Notes: generated by a model not told the origin, from the sequence alone. DNA of 64,000 nucleotides from Paraburkholderia kururiensis (GCF_034424375.1 NZ_CP139965.1:3472001-3536000), one strand, 5' to 3'. Positions 43,184-53,354 are shown, counted from the stretch's first letter. Made by a program: numbers and translations.

Positions 43184-46021
43184 ATGAGCGACAAGAAATC
43201 CAGTTCCAAAGCCGAGGCGAAATACCCGGTCAACCTGCTCGACACGCCGTTCCCCATGCGCGGCGACCTGCCCAAGCGCGAACCGCAGTGGGTCAAGGAA
43301 TGGCAGGAGCGGAAGATCTACGAAAAGATCCGCGCCGCAAGCAAAGGCCGCAAGAAGTTCATCCTGCACGACGGCCCGCCCTACGCGAACGGCGACATTC
43401 ACCTCGGCCACGCGGTGAATAAGATCCTCAAGGACATGATCGTCAAGGCACGCAACCTCGCGGGCTATGACGCCGTGTACGTGCCGGGCTGGGACTGCCA
43501 CGGCATGCCCATCGAAATCCAGATCGAAAAACAGTTCGGCAAGTCGCTGCCCGCCACCGAGGTCATGCAGAAGGCGCGCGAATACGCGGCCGGCCAGATC
43601 GAAACGCAGAAGAAGGGCTTCCGGCGTCTCGGCGTGCTGGGCGATTGGGACAACCCGTACAAGACCATGAACTTCGTGAACGAGGCGAACGAAATTCGCG
43701 CCCTCGCAAAGATCATGGAAAAGGGTTACGTGTTCCGCGGCCTCAAGCCGGTGAACTGGTGCTTCGACTGCGGCTCGGCGCTGGCGGAAGCGGAAGTCGA
43801 GTACAAGGACAAGACCGACCCGACCATCGACGTCGTCTTCCCGTTCGCCGAACCGGACAAGACGGCGCACGCATTCGGGCTCACGGCGCTGCCGCGCGCC
43901 GAAGGCGGCATCGTCATCTGGACCACGACGCCGTGGACCATTCCCGCGAACCAGGCGCTGAACCTGCATCCCGAGATCGTCTACGCGCTCGTCGATACGT
44001 CGCGCGGGCTGCTGATTTTTGCCGAGGAACGCGTCGAGGCGTGTCTCAAGGACTTCGGTCTGCAAGGCCGCACGCTCGCCACCGCGCCGGGCGCGAAGCT
44101 GGCCGGCCTGCGCTTTCATCATCCGCTCGCGTCGGCGCATCCGGGCTACCGGCGCACGGCGCCCGTCTATCTCGGCGACTACGTCACGACCGACACCGGC
44201 ACCGGCATCGTCCACTCGTCGCCCGCCTATGGCGTGGAAGACTTCGTGTCGTGCAAGGCGCACGGCATGGCCGACTCCGACATCATCAACCCCGTGATGG
44301 GTGACGGCCGCTACATCGAGTCGCTGCCGCTCTTCGGCGGTCTGTCCATCTGGAGCGCGAACCCGAAGGTGGTGGAAGCGCTGCAGGCGGCGGGCACGCT
44401 CCTGCGCAGCGAAAAGTACACGCACAGCTACATGCACTGCTGGCGCCACAAGACGCCCATCATCTATCGCGCCACCTCGCAGTGGTTCGCGGGCATGGAT
44501 GTCACGCCGAAGGGCGGTGGCAAGACGCTGCGCGAAACGGCGCTGGAAGGCATCGAGGCCACCGCGTTCTACCCGTCGTGGGGCAAGCAGCGCCTCTACG
44601 CGATGATCGCGAACCGGCCTGACTGGACGCTCTCGCGCCAGCGCCAATGGGGCGTGCCGATGGCGTTCTTCGTCCACAAGGAAACCGGCGAACTGCATCC
44701 GCGCACGCTGGAGCTGCTCGAGGCAGTGGCGAAGCGCGTGGAAGCGTCGGGCATCGAGGCGTGGCAGTCGCTCGATCCGCGCGAGCTGATCGGCGACGAC
44801 GCGAATCTCTACGAAAAGAACCGCGACACGCTCGACGTGTGGTTCGACTCCGGCACGACGCACTGGCACGTCCTGCGCGGCTCGCACGCAAACGAGCTGC
44901 AATTCCCCGCCGACCTTTACCTGGAAGGCTCGGACCAGCATCGCGGCTGGTTCCACTCGTCGCTGCTCACGGCCTCGATGCTCGACGGCCGTCCGCCCTA
45001 CGACGCGCTACTCACCCACGGCTTCACCGTGGACGGCGAAGGCCGCAAGATGAGCAAGTCGCTCGGCAACGGCGTGGACCCGCACGAGGTGGCCAATCGC
45101 CTCGGCGCAGAGATCATCCGCCTGTGGATCGCGTCGACGGACTACTCCGGCGAACTGGCAATCTCCGAGGAAATCCTGAAGCGCGTGACGGAAAGCTACC
45201 GGCGCATCCGCAACACGCTGCGCTTCCTGCTTGCCAACCTCTCGGACTTCGACTTCGGCAAGCACGCGCGGCCGGTCTCGGAATGGCTCGAGATCGACCG
45301 TTACGCCGTCGCGCTCACGGCCGGTTTGCAGGGCGACGTACTCGCGCACTACGACCGCTACGAATTCCACCCGGTGGTCGCGAAGCTGCTCACGTTCTGC
45401 TCCGAAGACATGGGCGGCTTCTACCTCGACGTGCTGAAGGACCGGCTCTACACGAGCGCGCCGGATTCGACCGCGCGCCGCGCCGCGCAGACGGCGCTCT
45501 ATCACATCACGCACAGCCTGCTGCGCGTGATGGCGCCGTTCCTCTCGTTCACAGCGGAAGAAGCGTGGAAGGTGTTCCAGCCCAACAGCGAGACCATCTT
45601 CACCGAGACGTTCCACGCCTTCCCCGACGTGCCCGACGCCGCCATGCTGATCGAAAAGTGGACGCTGCTGCGTGCGGTGCGCGGCGACGTCACCAAGGCG
45701 CTGGAAGAAGCGCGCGTGGCGAACCTGATCGGCTCCTCGCTGCAGGCCGAAGTCGAGATTCGTGCGAGCGGTGCGCGCTACGACGCGCTCGCGAGCCTCG
45801 GCGACGACCTCAAGTTCGTGCTCATCACTTCGGCGGCCAATGTCGTGAAGGTGGAAAGCGAAGCAGACGAAGGCGTCGAGGTGATCACCTCGAAGTACCT
45901 CAAGTGCGAACGCTGCTGGCACTACCGCGCTGACGTGGGCGCGGACGCGGCGCATCCCACCCTGTGCGGCCGCTGCGTGGCGAACCTCTTCGGCAGCGGC
46001 GAAAAGAGGAGCGCGGCATAA
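43184..46021 (+). CDS. ileS: Isoleucyl-tRNA synthetase IleS
   Basis: This class I aminoacyl-tRNA synthetase of 945 residues charges tRNA-Ile. It has the HIGH-type motif PPYANGDIHLGHAVNK, the editing domain in the middle, KMSKS (RKMSKSLGNG), and a C-terminal zinc finger (CERCWHYRADVG, then CGRCVANLF). Its length is usual for the family. The TAA overlaps the lspA ATG by one base (TAATG). Confidence 0.97.
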   Translation: MSDKKSSSKAEAKYPVNLLDTPFPMRGDLPKREPQWVKEWQERKIYEKIRAASKGRKKFILHDGPPYANGDIHLGHAVNKILKDMIVKARNLAGYDAVYVPGWDCHGMPIEIQIEKQFGKSLPATEVMQKAREYAAGQIETQKKGFRRLGVLGDWDNPYKTMNFVNEANEIRALAKIMEKGYVFRGLKPVNWCFDCGSALAEAEVEYKDKTDPTIDVVFPFAEPDKTAHAFGLTALPRAEGGIVIWTTTPWTIPANQALNLHPEIVYALVDTSRGLLIFAEERVEACLKDFGLQGRTLATAPGAKLAGLRFHHPLASAHPGYRRTAPVYLGDYVTTDTGTGIVHSSPAYGVEDFVSCKAHGMADSDIINPVMGDGRYIESLPLFGGLSIWSANPKVVEALQAAGTLLRSEKYTHSYMHCWRHKTPIIYRATSQWFAGMDVTPKGGGKTLRETALEGIEATAFYPSWGKQRLYAMIANRPDWTLSRQRQWGVPMAFFVHKETGELHPRTLELLEAVAKRVEASGIEAWQSLDPRELIGDDANLYEKNRDTLDVWFDSGTTHWHVLRGSHANELQFPADLYLEGSDQHRGWFHSSLLTASMLDGRPPYDALLTHGFTVDGEGRKMSKSLGNGVDPHEVANRLGAEIIRLWIASTDYSGELAISEEILKRVTESYRRIRNTLRFLLANLSDFDFGKHARPVSEWLEIDRYAVALTAGLQGDVLAHYDRYEFHPVVAKLLTFCSEDMGGFYLDVLKDRLYTSAPDSTARRAAQTALYHITHSLLRVMAPFLSFTAEEAWKVFQPNSETIFTETFHAFPDVPDAAMLIEKWTLLRAVRGDVTKALEEARVANLIGSSLQAEVEIRASGARYDALASLGDDLKFVLITSAANVVKVESEADEGVEVITSKYLKCERCWHYRADVGADAAHPTLCGRCVANLFGSGEKRSAA

Positions 46022-46521
46022 TGGCCAGAACCCTTTCGAAGCGTGCCGGTGGATCGCTGGCGCCGTGGCTGGGCGTGGCGCTGATCGTGATTCTCTGCGA
46101 CCAGCTCACGAAGATCGCAATCGCAAAGGTGTTCGCCTACGGCGAAGGACGCGTGATAGCGCCGTTCTTCAACCTCGTGCTGGTGTACAACCGCGGCGCC
46201 GCGTTCAGCTTCCTCGCTGCGGCCGGAGGCTGGCAGCGCTGGGCGTTCACCGCGCTCGGCATCGTGGCGGCGCTCGTGATTTGCTATCTGCTCAAGCGCC
46301 ACGCGGCGCAGCGGCTCTTCTGCACCGCACTTTCGCTGATTCTGGGCGGCGCGCTCGGCAACGTGATCGATCGGCTCGCCTATGGCCACGTAATCGACTT
46401 CCTCGATTTTCACGTGCGCGCATGGCACTGGCCGGCGTTCAACCTGGCTGACAGCGCAATCACGATCGGCGCCGCGCTGCTCGTGTTCGACGAATTGCGG
46501 CGCGTACGCGGTTCGCGCTAG
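46021..46521 (+). CDS. lspA: Lipoprotein signal peptidase LspA
   Basis: This 166-residue inner-membrane aspartyl protease cleaves the signal peptide of prolipoproteins after lipidation. It has four membrane segments, the conserved VYNRGAAFSF, and the two catalytic aspartates in GNVIDRL and FNLADSAI. It is translationally coupled to ileS, as in many proteobacteria. Two hairpins follow. Confidence 0.96.
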   Translation: MARTLSKRAGGSLAPWLGVALIVILCDQLTKIAIAKVFAYGEGRVIAPFFNLVLVYNRGAAFSFLAAAGGWQRWAFTALGIVAALVICYLLKRHAAQRLFCTALSLILGGALGNVIDRLAYGHVIDFLDFHVRAWHWPAFNLADSAITIGAALLVFDELRRVRGSR

Positions 46522-46573
46522 GCGCACGCCGCTGAGCGTCTGAGAAACGAGGGGCGCCTGCGCCCCTGTGCAA

Positions 46574-46603
46574 CGCCATGCCGGCGCACGCGCCGGCATG
46601 GCG
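46574..46603 (+). terminator. Perfect 13-bp hairpin before coaBC
   Basis: CGCCATGCCGGCG (46574-46586) pairs with CGCCGGCATGGCG (46591-46603) around CACG, after a smaller hairpin at 46550-46567. There is no T-run. It ends 19 bases before the coaBC start and may partly terminate the lspA transcript or influence coaBC translation. Confidence 0.5.
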
Positions 46604-46622
46604 TGAGTGTCGGAGACCTGCC

Positions 46623-47837
46623 TTGGCAACCGCTGAACTCGCTGGAAAACATCTCGTGCTCGGCATGACAGGCGGCATCGCCTGCTACAAGATCGCCGAG
46701 CTCACGCGCCTGCTGGTCAAGGCCGGCGCCACCGTGCAGGTGGTGATGACCGAGGCGGCCACGCAATTCATCACGCCCGTCACCATGCAGGCGCTCTCGG
46801 GCCGGCCGGTCTACACGAGCCAGTGGGACGCGCGCGTGCCGAACAACATGGCGCACATCGACCTGTCGCGCGAAGCGGACGCCATCGTAATCGCCCCGGC
46901 CTCGACCGATTTCCTCGCGAAGCTCGCGCACGGCATGGCCGATGACCTGCTCGCCACGCTCTGTGTGGCGCGCGAGTGTCCGCTGCTCGTCGTGCCCGCG
47001 ATGAACCGGCAGATGTGGGCCAACCCGGCGACACAACGCAACGTCGCGCAACTGCGTGCGGATGGCGTCGAAACGCTCGGGCCGGATTCGGGTCCGCAGG
47101 CGTGCGGTGAAGTGGGCGATGGGCGCATGCTCGAACCCGAAGCCGTCTATGAGGCCATCGCCTCGTTCTTCGCGCCGAAGGTGCTGGCCGGACGTCGCGT
47201 GTTGCTCACCGCGGGCCCCACGTTCGAGCCTATCGATCCCGTGCGCGGCATCACCAACCGTTCGAGCGGCAAGATGGGCTTCGCGCTCGCGCGCGCCGCG
47301 CAACAGGCGGGCGCGGACGTGCATCTCGTCGCGGGTCCGGTCGCCCTCGATACGCCTTGGGGCGTCTTCCGCGAAGACGTGCAGACCGCACAGCAGATGC
47401 ACGACGCGGTAATGCGCGCCGTCGCCGACTACGACATCTTCATCGGCGTGGCCGCGGTGGCGGACTGGCGCGTCGATCACACGAGCGATCACAAGATCAA
47501 GAAGACGGCCGACCACCGCCTGCCCTCGTTCACGTTCGTCGAGAACCCGGACATCCTCGCTGCCGTCGCGAGCCTGCCGCATCCGCCGTTCTGCGTCGGC
47601 TTCGCGGCGGAAAGCGGAGACCTCGACGTGCACGGCGAGGAGAAGCGCGTGCGCAAAAACGTGCCGCTTCTGATCGGCAACCTGGGCCCACTCACGTTCG
47701 GCCGCGACGACAACGAAGTCGTGTTGTTCGAAGCCAGTGGACAAACGAAACTACCGCGCGCGGACAAGCAGGCGCTCGCGAGTACGTTGATCGCCGAGAT
47801 TGCGAAGCGGCTACCCGACACGAGCCTGATTTCGTAG
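46623..47837 (+). CDS. coaBC: CoaBC: phosphopantothenoylcysteine decarboxylase/synthetase
   Basis: This bifunctional enzyme makes 4'-phosphopantetheine in CoA synthesis. The 404-residue protein has the flavoprotein decarboxylase half (LGMTGGIACYK, HIDLSREADAIVIAPAS, PAMNRQMW) and the synthetase half (LTAGPTFEPIDPVRGITNRSSG, with the KxKK-type KIKK). The start is TTG at 46623 (ATAELAGKHL), with GGAG just upstream. The ATG at 46578 lies inside a perfect hairpin and adds non-conserved residues. Confidence 0.94.
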   Translation: MATAELAGKHLVLGMTGGIACYKIAELTRLLVKAGATVQVVMTEAATQFITPVTMQALSGRPVYTSQWDARVPNNMAHIDLSREADAIVIAPASTDFLAKLAHGMADDLLATLCVARECPLLVVPAMNRQMWANPATQRNVAQLRADGVETLGPDSGPQACGEVGDGRMLEPEAVYEAIASFFAPKVLAGRRVLLTAGPTFEPIDPVRGITNRSSGKMGFALARAAQQAGADVHLVAGPVALDTPWGVFREDVQTAQQMHDAVMRAVADYDIFIGVAAVADWRVDHTSDHKIKKTADHRLPSFTFVENPDILAAVASLPHPPFCVGFAAESGDLDVHGEEKRVRKNVPLLIGNLGPLTFGRDDNEVVLFEASGQTKLPRADKQALASTLIAEIAKRLPDTSLIS

Positions 47838-47973
47838 CACGCGAGCTGAGGGAGCGAGTCGGGCAGCGAACCAGCAGCAAGTCCGCGCCGCACGTGCGAC
47901 AGCGAGCGTCGGCTCATTTATCTGTTAGCTCATTCGCGAATTCATCCGCCCAGCCAGCCAGGAGCGCACCGCC

Positions 47974-48975
47974 ATGACGCTACTTTCCGTGCTCGATCAA
48001 ACGCCCGTGATCGCCGGACATTCGACGGCGGACGCCATCGCTGCCACCCTGGAACTGGCGCAACTCGTCGACGACCTCGGCTACACGCGCTACTGGTGCG
48101 CTGAGCACCACGGGCTGCTCGGCGTCGCGAATCCTTGTCCCGAAGTGATGCTCGCGCGGATCGGCAGCGTGACGAAGCGCATCCGCATCGGCTCGGGCGG
48201 CATCATGCTGCCTTACTACAGCCCGTTCAAGGTGGCCGAGCAGTTCCTCATGCTCGAAGCGCTGTTCCCGAATCGCGTCGATCTCGGCGTGGGCCGCGCG
48301 CCGGGCGGCGACATGCGCACCGCGCAGGCGGTGGCGGCGGGCGACTACAACCGCGGCGAACTGTTCGCGCAACAGGTGACGGACCTGGTAAGGCTCATGG
48401 ATGGCACCCTGCCCGCCGACCATCTCGCTCACGGCGTCGTGCTCCAGCCGCAGATCGATACACGTCCGCAGCTGTGGATGCTGGGTTCCAGCGAATTCGG
48501 CGGCGCGCTTGCGGCGCAGCTCGGCATCCGCTTCGCGTTCGCGCACTTCATCAACGCGCACTTCGGTCATCTCGTCGCCAACGCCTACCGCGAGCGCTTT
48601 ACGGCGGGCCACGAAGCGCAGCCGTGGCTTGCGGCCGCCGTGTTCGTGATCTGCGCGGACACGGAGCAGCAGGCCGCGGACCTGGAAAAAGCCGTCGACC
48701 TGCGCCGCGTGCAAATGGCCTACGGCCTGAATGCGCCCATTCCGAGCACCGAGCAAGGTCTCGCGCAGGAGTACGGCGAGCGCGAGCAGCTTGTGATCGA
48801 CCGCGAAAAGCCGCGCAGCATCATCGGTACGCCGGAGAAGGTCACGGAAAGACTGTATGCGCTCCAGGAGCAATTCCAGGCCAACGAACTGATCGTGCTG
48901 ACGGTTGCCGGCAGTTACGCCGCGCGCCTGCGTTCGTACGAGTTGCTGGCGCAGGCGTTCCAGTTGCCTCCCTGA
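47974..48975 (+). CDS. LLM-class flavin-dependent oxidoreductase
   Basis: This 333-residue bacterial luciferase-like monooxygenase is of the YhbW/MsnO8 type. It shows the RYWCAEHHG motif, then GVANPCPEVML, RIRIGSGG, and DLGVGRAPGGDMR, which form the flavin-binding barrel. Its substrate is unknown. It sits between coaBC and dut on the same strand; the gap to dut is 57 bases, so both may be co-transcribed. Confidence 0.9.
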   Translation: MTLLSVLDQTPVIAGHSTADAIAATLELAQLVDDLGYTRYWCAEHHGLLGVANPCPEVMLARIGSVTKRIRIGSGGIMLPYYSPFKVAEQFLMLEALFPNRVDLGVGRAPGGDMRTAQAVAAGDYNRGELFAQQVTDLVRLMDGTLPADHLAHGVVLQPQIDTRPQLWMLGSSEFGGALAAQLGIRFAFAHFINAHFGHLVANAYRERFTAGHEAQPWLAAAVFVICADTEQQAADLEKAVDLRRVQMAYGLNAPIPSTEQGLAQEYGEREQLVIDREKPRSIIGTPEKVTERLYALQEQFQANELIVLTVAGSYAARLRSYELLAQAFQLPP

Positions 48976-49032
48976 TGCGCTTGTTGCGGCCGACGAAACC
49001 TTTGAGATATCCACCTCCAACCAGAAACACCC

Positions 49033-49479
49033 ATGAAACTCGACCTGAAGATTCTCGATGCGCGCATGCGCGACCAGCTTCCCCAGTACGCGACGCCCGG
49101 CAGCGCGGGACTCGACCTGCGCGCCTGCCTCGACAAACCGCTCTCGCTCGAACCCGGCCAGACCGCGCTCGTGCCGACCGGCCTCGCCATTCATCTCGCG
49201 GATCCGGGGTACGCGGCGCTGATCCTGCCGCGCTCCGGACTCGGCCACAAGCACGGCATCGTGCTCGGCAACCTCATGGGACTGATCGATTCGGACTACC
49301 AGGGTGAACTGATGATTTCGACCTGGAACCGCGGCCACACCACGTTCACGCTCAATCCGATGGAACGGCTTGCGCAACTCGTGATCGTGCCGGTCGTGCA
49401 GGCGCAGTTCAACATCGTCGACGAATTCGAGACGAGCGAGCGCGGTGCCGGCGGATTCGGCAGCACCGGCAAGCATTGA
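49033..49479 (+). CDS. dut: dUTP diphosphatase
   Basis: Dut hydrolyses dUTP to dUMP, keeping uracil out of DNA and supplying thymidylate synthesis. The 148-residue trimeric enzyme shows all five motifs: SAGLDLRA, PRSGLGHKHG, GLIDSDYQGEL, ERLAQLV and GAGGFGSTG. Its stop lies 34 bases from the convergent permease stop, with no clear terminator between. Confidence 0.96.
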   Translation: MKLDLKILDARMRDQLPQYATPGSAGLDLRACLDKPLSLEPGQTALVPTGLAIHLADPGYAALILPRSGLGHKHGIVLGNLMGLIDSDYQGELMISTWNRGHTTFTLNPMERLAQLVIVPVVQAQFNIVDEFETSERGAGGFGSTGKH

Positions 49480-49513
49480 GAAAGGCCAATGTGGTGGCGC
49501 GTTGCGCCGCGAG

Positions 49514-50899
49514 TTACCGCTGCGGCGTGGGCCGCCGATACCACAGTGCATAAGCGGCCATCAGCACGACGAGGAACGCGAAGCCGTAGACGAGCGTCAT
49601 CCTGAATTCACGCGTGAAAGCCGTAGCGATGAGCACGGCGGTCATCAGCACGGCGCCGGCCACGCTGCCCACCGGATGCAGGCGCATGCGAAACGCGGGC
49701 GCGGGTCCCGTGTAGCGGTGCCGAAAAAAGAGGTGCGTGACGAAGATCATGAGCCACGTGAACATCGCGCCGAACATGGCGATGGACATCATCAGCGGAA
49801 ACGCGGTCTGCGGATACAGCGCGTTCACCACGGCCGCAACGGCAATGCCGATGGTCGAGAGCCAGAGCGCCGCGGTGGGCACGCCGTGCGGGTTGAGGCG
49901 CCCGAAACGCGCAGGCGCATAGCCGGCTCGCGAGAGGCTGAACATCATCCGCGTCGTGATATAGAGCTGGCTGTTCATCGCCGAAAGCGCGGCTACGAGT
50001 ATCACGAAGTTGATGGCGCCGGCGGCGTAAGGCACCCCTGTCGCGGCCATTACCTTCACGAAGGGACTTTCGTCCGCGCCGGCCTGAGTCCAGGGCACGA
50101 TGGCCAGCATCAACGCGAGCGTCAGCAGATAAAAGAGTGTGAGCCGCACGAGCGTGGCGCGAAAGGCGCGTGTGACGGCGCGCTGCGGATCGCGCGCCTC
50201 CGCAGCCGCAACGGCAATGGTCTCGACGCCGAGGTAGCTAAAGAGCGACACGACGGTGCCCACCCACACGCCCCACCATCCTTTCGGCAGCCAGCCGCCG
50301 TGCCCGGTGTAATTGGCGAGGCCCACACCGGAACCTGCGGGCGCCCTCCAGACAAACCAGCTACCCACCACGATGAAGGCTGCAATCGCGGCAATCTTCA
50401 AGCTCGAAAACGCGTATTCGATGGCGCCATACGCGCGCACGCTCATCGCGTTGACACCGATCAGCAGCGCGGAGAACGCGACGATCCACCACGCGCCGGG
50501 AATCGCCGGAAACCAGTACTTCATGTAGACCGCAATGGCCGAGACCTCGGTGCCCACGGCGAGCACGTAGGCGGACCAGTACGCATAGCGCACCACGAAA
50601 CCCGCGAGCGGACCGATGTAATGGCCGGCGTATGCGCCGAACGAACCCGAGACCGGATGCGCGACCGTCATCTCGGCAAGGCTGCCCATCAGCAGCAGCG
50701 CGAGCAACGCGCCGATCGCGTACGAGACGAGCACCGCCGGCCCTGCAAATCCGATGGCAAAGGCGCTGCCGAGGAACAGCCCGGTTCCGATGGCGCCGCC
50801 AATAGCGATCATCGTCATCTGGCCTGCGCCCAATCCTCGCTGCAGCCCCTTTTCGCGCTCGACAATCGAGTCGAACGTATCGCGTTCACGTGTAGACAA
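49514..50899 (-). CDS. Amino-acid permease (APC family, GABA permease-like)
   Basis: This 461-residue, twelve-helix amino acid-polyamine-organocation transporter is of the AAT type. The first helix holds the substrate-binding GAIGTGLFLGS; the cytoplasmic loop SSLKIAAIAAFIVVG and SQLYITTRMM are typical. The start is TTG at 50899, with AAGGG upstream. The longer frame begins with a GTG at 50989 that lies beside the clpA terminator. The substrate is probably an amino acid such as GABA or proline; I cannot say which. It is separated from clpA by a strong terminator. Confidence 0.88.
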   Translation of the reverse strand: MSTRERDTFDSIVEREKGLQRGLGAGQMTMIAIGGAIGTGLFLGSAFAIGFAGPAVLVSYAIGALLALLLMGSLAEMTVAHPVSGSFGAYAGHYIGPLAGFVVRYAYWSAYVLAVGTEVSAIAVYMKYWFPAIPGAWWIVAFSALLIGVNAMSVRAYGAIEYAFSSLKIAAIAAFIVVGSWFVWRAPAGSGVGLANYTGHGGWLPKGWWGVWVGTVVSLFSYLGVETIAVAAAEARDPQRAVTRAFRATLVRLTLFYLLTLALMLAIVPWTQAGADESPFVKVMAATGVPYAAGAINFVILVAALSAMNSQLYITTRMMFSLSRAGYAPARFGRLNPHGVPTAALWLSTIGIAVAAVVNALYPQTAFPLMMSIAMFGAMFTWLMIFVTHLFFRHRYTGPAPAFRMRLHPVGSVAGAVLMTAVLIATAFTREFRMTLVYGFAFLVVLMAAYALWYRRPTPQR

Positions 50900-50994
50900 C
50901 TCTAAAACCCTTGCAATGTGCACCTGGCGGGCCCCGTGCCCGATTGAGCCGCTCTCCACCGGCGAGGAGATTCGCGCAAGCAGGCGCACAAACA

Positions 50995-51028
50995 GAAACG
51001 GCGCGGGCCCAAGAGCCCGCGCCGTTTC
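50995..51028 (-). terminator. Intrinsic terminator of clpS-clpA
   Basis: GAAACGGCGCGGGC pairs with GCCCGCGCCGTTTC (14 bp, 50995-51028) around a six-base loop on the minus strand, followed by TGTTTGTG. It is 28 bases after the clpA stop. Confidence 0.75.
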
Positions 51029-51056
51029 GCGATGGACAGTTCCGGAAACGAACCGC

Positions 51057-53354
51057 TTATTCTACTTCGACCGCCTCCGGATTCGGATTGCGCGGCGCCG
51101 GATGTTCGTCGAACGTCAAGGTGACCTTGTCGTTCTCGTCCACGTCGACCGTCACACGGCCGCCGTTCAGCAGTTTGCCGAACAGCAGTTCGTCGGCCAA
51201 GGCGCGACGGATCGTGTCCTGGATCAGCCGCTGCATGGGGCGTGCACCCATCAGCGGATCGAAGCCGTGCTTCGCCAGATGCTTGCGCAATGCGTCGGTG
51301 AAGAGCGCGTCGACCTTCTTCTCGTGCAGTTGGTCTTCGAGTTGCATGAGGAACTTGTCGACCACGCGCAGGATGATCTCTTCGTCGAGCGAGCGGAAGC
51401 TGATGATCGCGTCGAGCCGGTTGCGGAACTCGGGCGTGAACATGCGCTTGATGTCCTGCATCTCGTCGCCCGTTTCACGACGGTTCGTAAAGCCGATCGA
51501 CGACTTCTGCATGGCTTCGGCGCCCGCATTCGTCGTCATGATGATGATGACGTTGCGGAAGTCAGCCTTGCGACCGTTGTTGTCGGTCAGCGTGCCGTGG
51601 TCCATGACCTGGAGCAGCACGTTGAAGATGTCCGGATGCGCCTTCTCGATTTCGTCGAGCAGCAGCACGCAGTGCGGCTTCTTCGTGACAGCCTCGGTCA
51701 GCAGACCACCCTGATCGAAACCGACATACCCCGGCGGCGCGCCGATCAGGCGGCTCACCGCATGGCGTTCCATGTACTCGGACATGTCGAAGCGGATCAG
51801 CTCGATGCCGAGCGTGAACGCGAGCTGGCGCGCCACTTCGGTCTTGCCGACGCCGGTCGGGCCTGAGAACAGGAACGCGCCGATCGGCTTGTCGGTCTTG
51901 CCGAGCCCCGCGCGCGCCATCTTGATGGCGGCGGAAAGCGCGTCGATGGCCGGATCCTGGCCGAACACCACGGCCTTCAGGTCGCGGTCGAGCGTCTGCA
52001 GCTTGCTGCGGTCGTCTTGCGACACGCTTTGCGCCGGCACGCGCGCGATCTTGGAAATGATTTCCTCGATCTCGGTCTTGCCAATGGTCTTCTTCTGCTT
52101 CGACTTCGGCAGGATGCGTTGCGCCGCGCCCGCTTCGTCGATCACGTCAATGGCCTTGTCGGGCAGATGACGGTCGGTGATGAAGCGCGCGGAAAGTTCC
52201 GCCGCGGCCGAGAGCGCACCCGACGAATACTTCACGCCATGGTGCTCTTCGAAGCGCGACTTCAGCCCGCGCAGAATCGCTACCGTTTGCTCGACGGTCG
52301 GCTCGGTCACGTCGATCTTCTGGAAGCGCCGCGAGAGCGCCGCGTCTTTTTCGAAGATGCCGCGATATTCCGTAAAAGTAGTCGCGCCGATGCACTTGAG
52401 CGTGCCCGACGAGAGCGCCGGCTTGAGCAGGTTCGACGCGTCCAGCGTGCCGCCCGATGCGGCGCCCGCACCGATCAGCGTGTGAATTTCGTCGATGAAC
52501 AGGATGGCGTGCGGGCGCTCCTTCAGCTCCTTGAGCACCGTCTTGAGACGTTGCTCGAAATCGCCGCGGTACTTGGTACCGGCGAGGAGCGCGCCCATGT
52601 CGAGCGAATAGACCTGCGCGTCCGCGAGAATGTCGGGCACCTCGCCGCGCGTGATGCGCCATGCGAGCCCCTCCGCAATCGCGGTCTTGCCTACGCCGGC
52701 TTCGCCGACGAGAAGCGGGTTGTTCTTGCGCCGCCGGCACAACACCTGCACCACGCGCTCGACTTCCGCCTCGCGCCCGATCAGCGGGTCGATGCGGCCG
52801 TCTTTGGCCATCTGGTTCAGGTTCTGCGTGAACTGCGCGAGCGGCGTTTCCTTCTGCGCAGCCGCATCTTCCGACTCGGGATTGGCGTCGCTCGCCTTCG
52901 CCGCGTCGGTGCTGTTCGTCTTCGCGATGCCGTGCGAAATGAAGTTCACGACGTCGAGGCGCGTGACGCCCTGCTGCTGCAGGTAGTACACCGCGTGCGA
53001 ATCCTTCTCGCCGAAGATCGCGACGAGCACGTTCGCCCCCGTCACTTCCTTCTTGCCGTTGGACGTGGACTGCACGTGCATGATCGCGCGCTGGATCACA
53101 CGCTGGAAACCCAGCGTGGGCTGCGTGTCGACGTCGTCCGTGCCTGGCACGGTAGGCGTGTTGTCGTGAATGAAGTTGCGCAGGTTCTGGCGCAGGTCTT
53201 CGATATTGGCTGCACACGCGCGCAGCACTTCTGCGGCCGTGGGGTTATCCAGCAGGGCCAGCAGCAGGTGTTCGACCGTGATGAACTCATGCCGCGCCTG
53301 GCGTGCTTCCATGAACGCCATGTGCAGGCTGACTTCCAGTTCCTGGGCAATCAT
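51057..53354 (-). CDS. clpA: ATP-dependent Clp protease ATPase ClpA
   Basis: ClpA is the AAA+ unfoldase that feeds substrates to ClpP. The 765-residue protein has an N-domain (MIAQELEVSLHMAF and on) that binds ClpS. Its two ATPase modules have Walker A boxes GEAGVGKTAIA and GPTGVGKTEVA. The ClpP-binding loop tripeptide is IGF (SSIGFTNRRE). The ATG at 53354 overlaps the clpS stop by ATGA. Confidence 0.96.
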   Translation of the reverse strand: MIAQELEVSLHMAFMEARQARHEFITVEHLLLALLDNPTAAEVLRACAANIEDLRQNLRNFIHDNTPTVPGTDDVDTQPTLGFQRVIQRAIMHVQSTSNGKKEVTGANVLVAIFGEKDSHAVYYLQQQGVTRLDVVNFISHGIAKTNSTDAAKASDANPESEDAAAQKETPLAQFTQNLNQMAKDGRIDPLIGREAEVERVVQVLCRRRKNNPLLVGEAGVGKTAIAEGLAWRITRGEVPDILADAQVYSLDMGALLAGTKYRGDFEQRLKTVLKELKERPHAILFIDEIHTLIGAGAASGGTLDASNLLKPALSSGTLKCIGATTFTEYRGIFEKDAALSRRFQKIDVTEPTVEQTVAILRGLKSRFEEHHGVKYSSGALSAAAELSARFITDRHLPDKAIDVIDEAGAAQRILPKSKQKKTIGKTEIEEIISKIARVPAQSVSQDDRSKLQTLDRDLKAVVFGQDPAIDALSAAIKMARAGLGKTDKPIGAFLFSGPTGVGKTEVARQLAFTLGIELIRFDMSEYMERHAVSRLIGAPPGYVGFDQGGLLTEAVTKKPHCVLLLDEIEKAHPDIFNVLLQVMDHGTLTDNNGRKADFRNVIIIMTTNAGAEAMQKSSIGFTNRRETGDEMQDIKRMFTPEFRNRLDAIISFRSLDEEIILRVVDKFLMQLEDQLHEKKVDALFTDALRKHLAKHGFDPLMGARPMQRLIQDTIRRALADELLFGKLLNGGRVTVDVDENDKVTLTFDEHPAPRNPNPEAVEVE

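Noticed and set aside
42809..44956. 715-residue open frame opposite ribF and ileS
   Set aside because: Arg-, Val- and His-rich antisense frame; ileS has all its motifs on the other strand.
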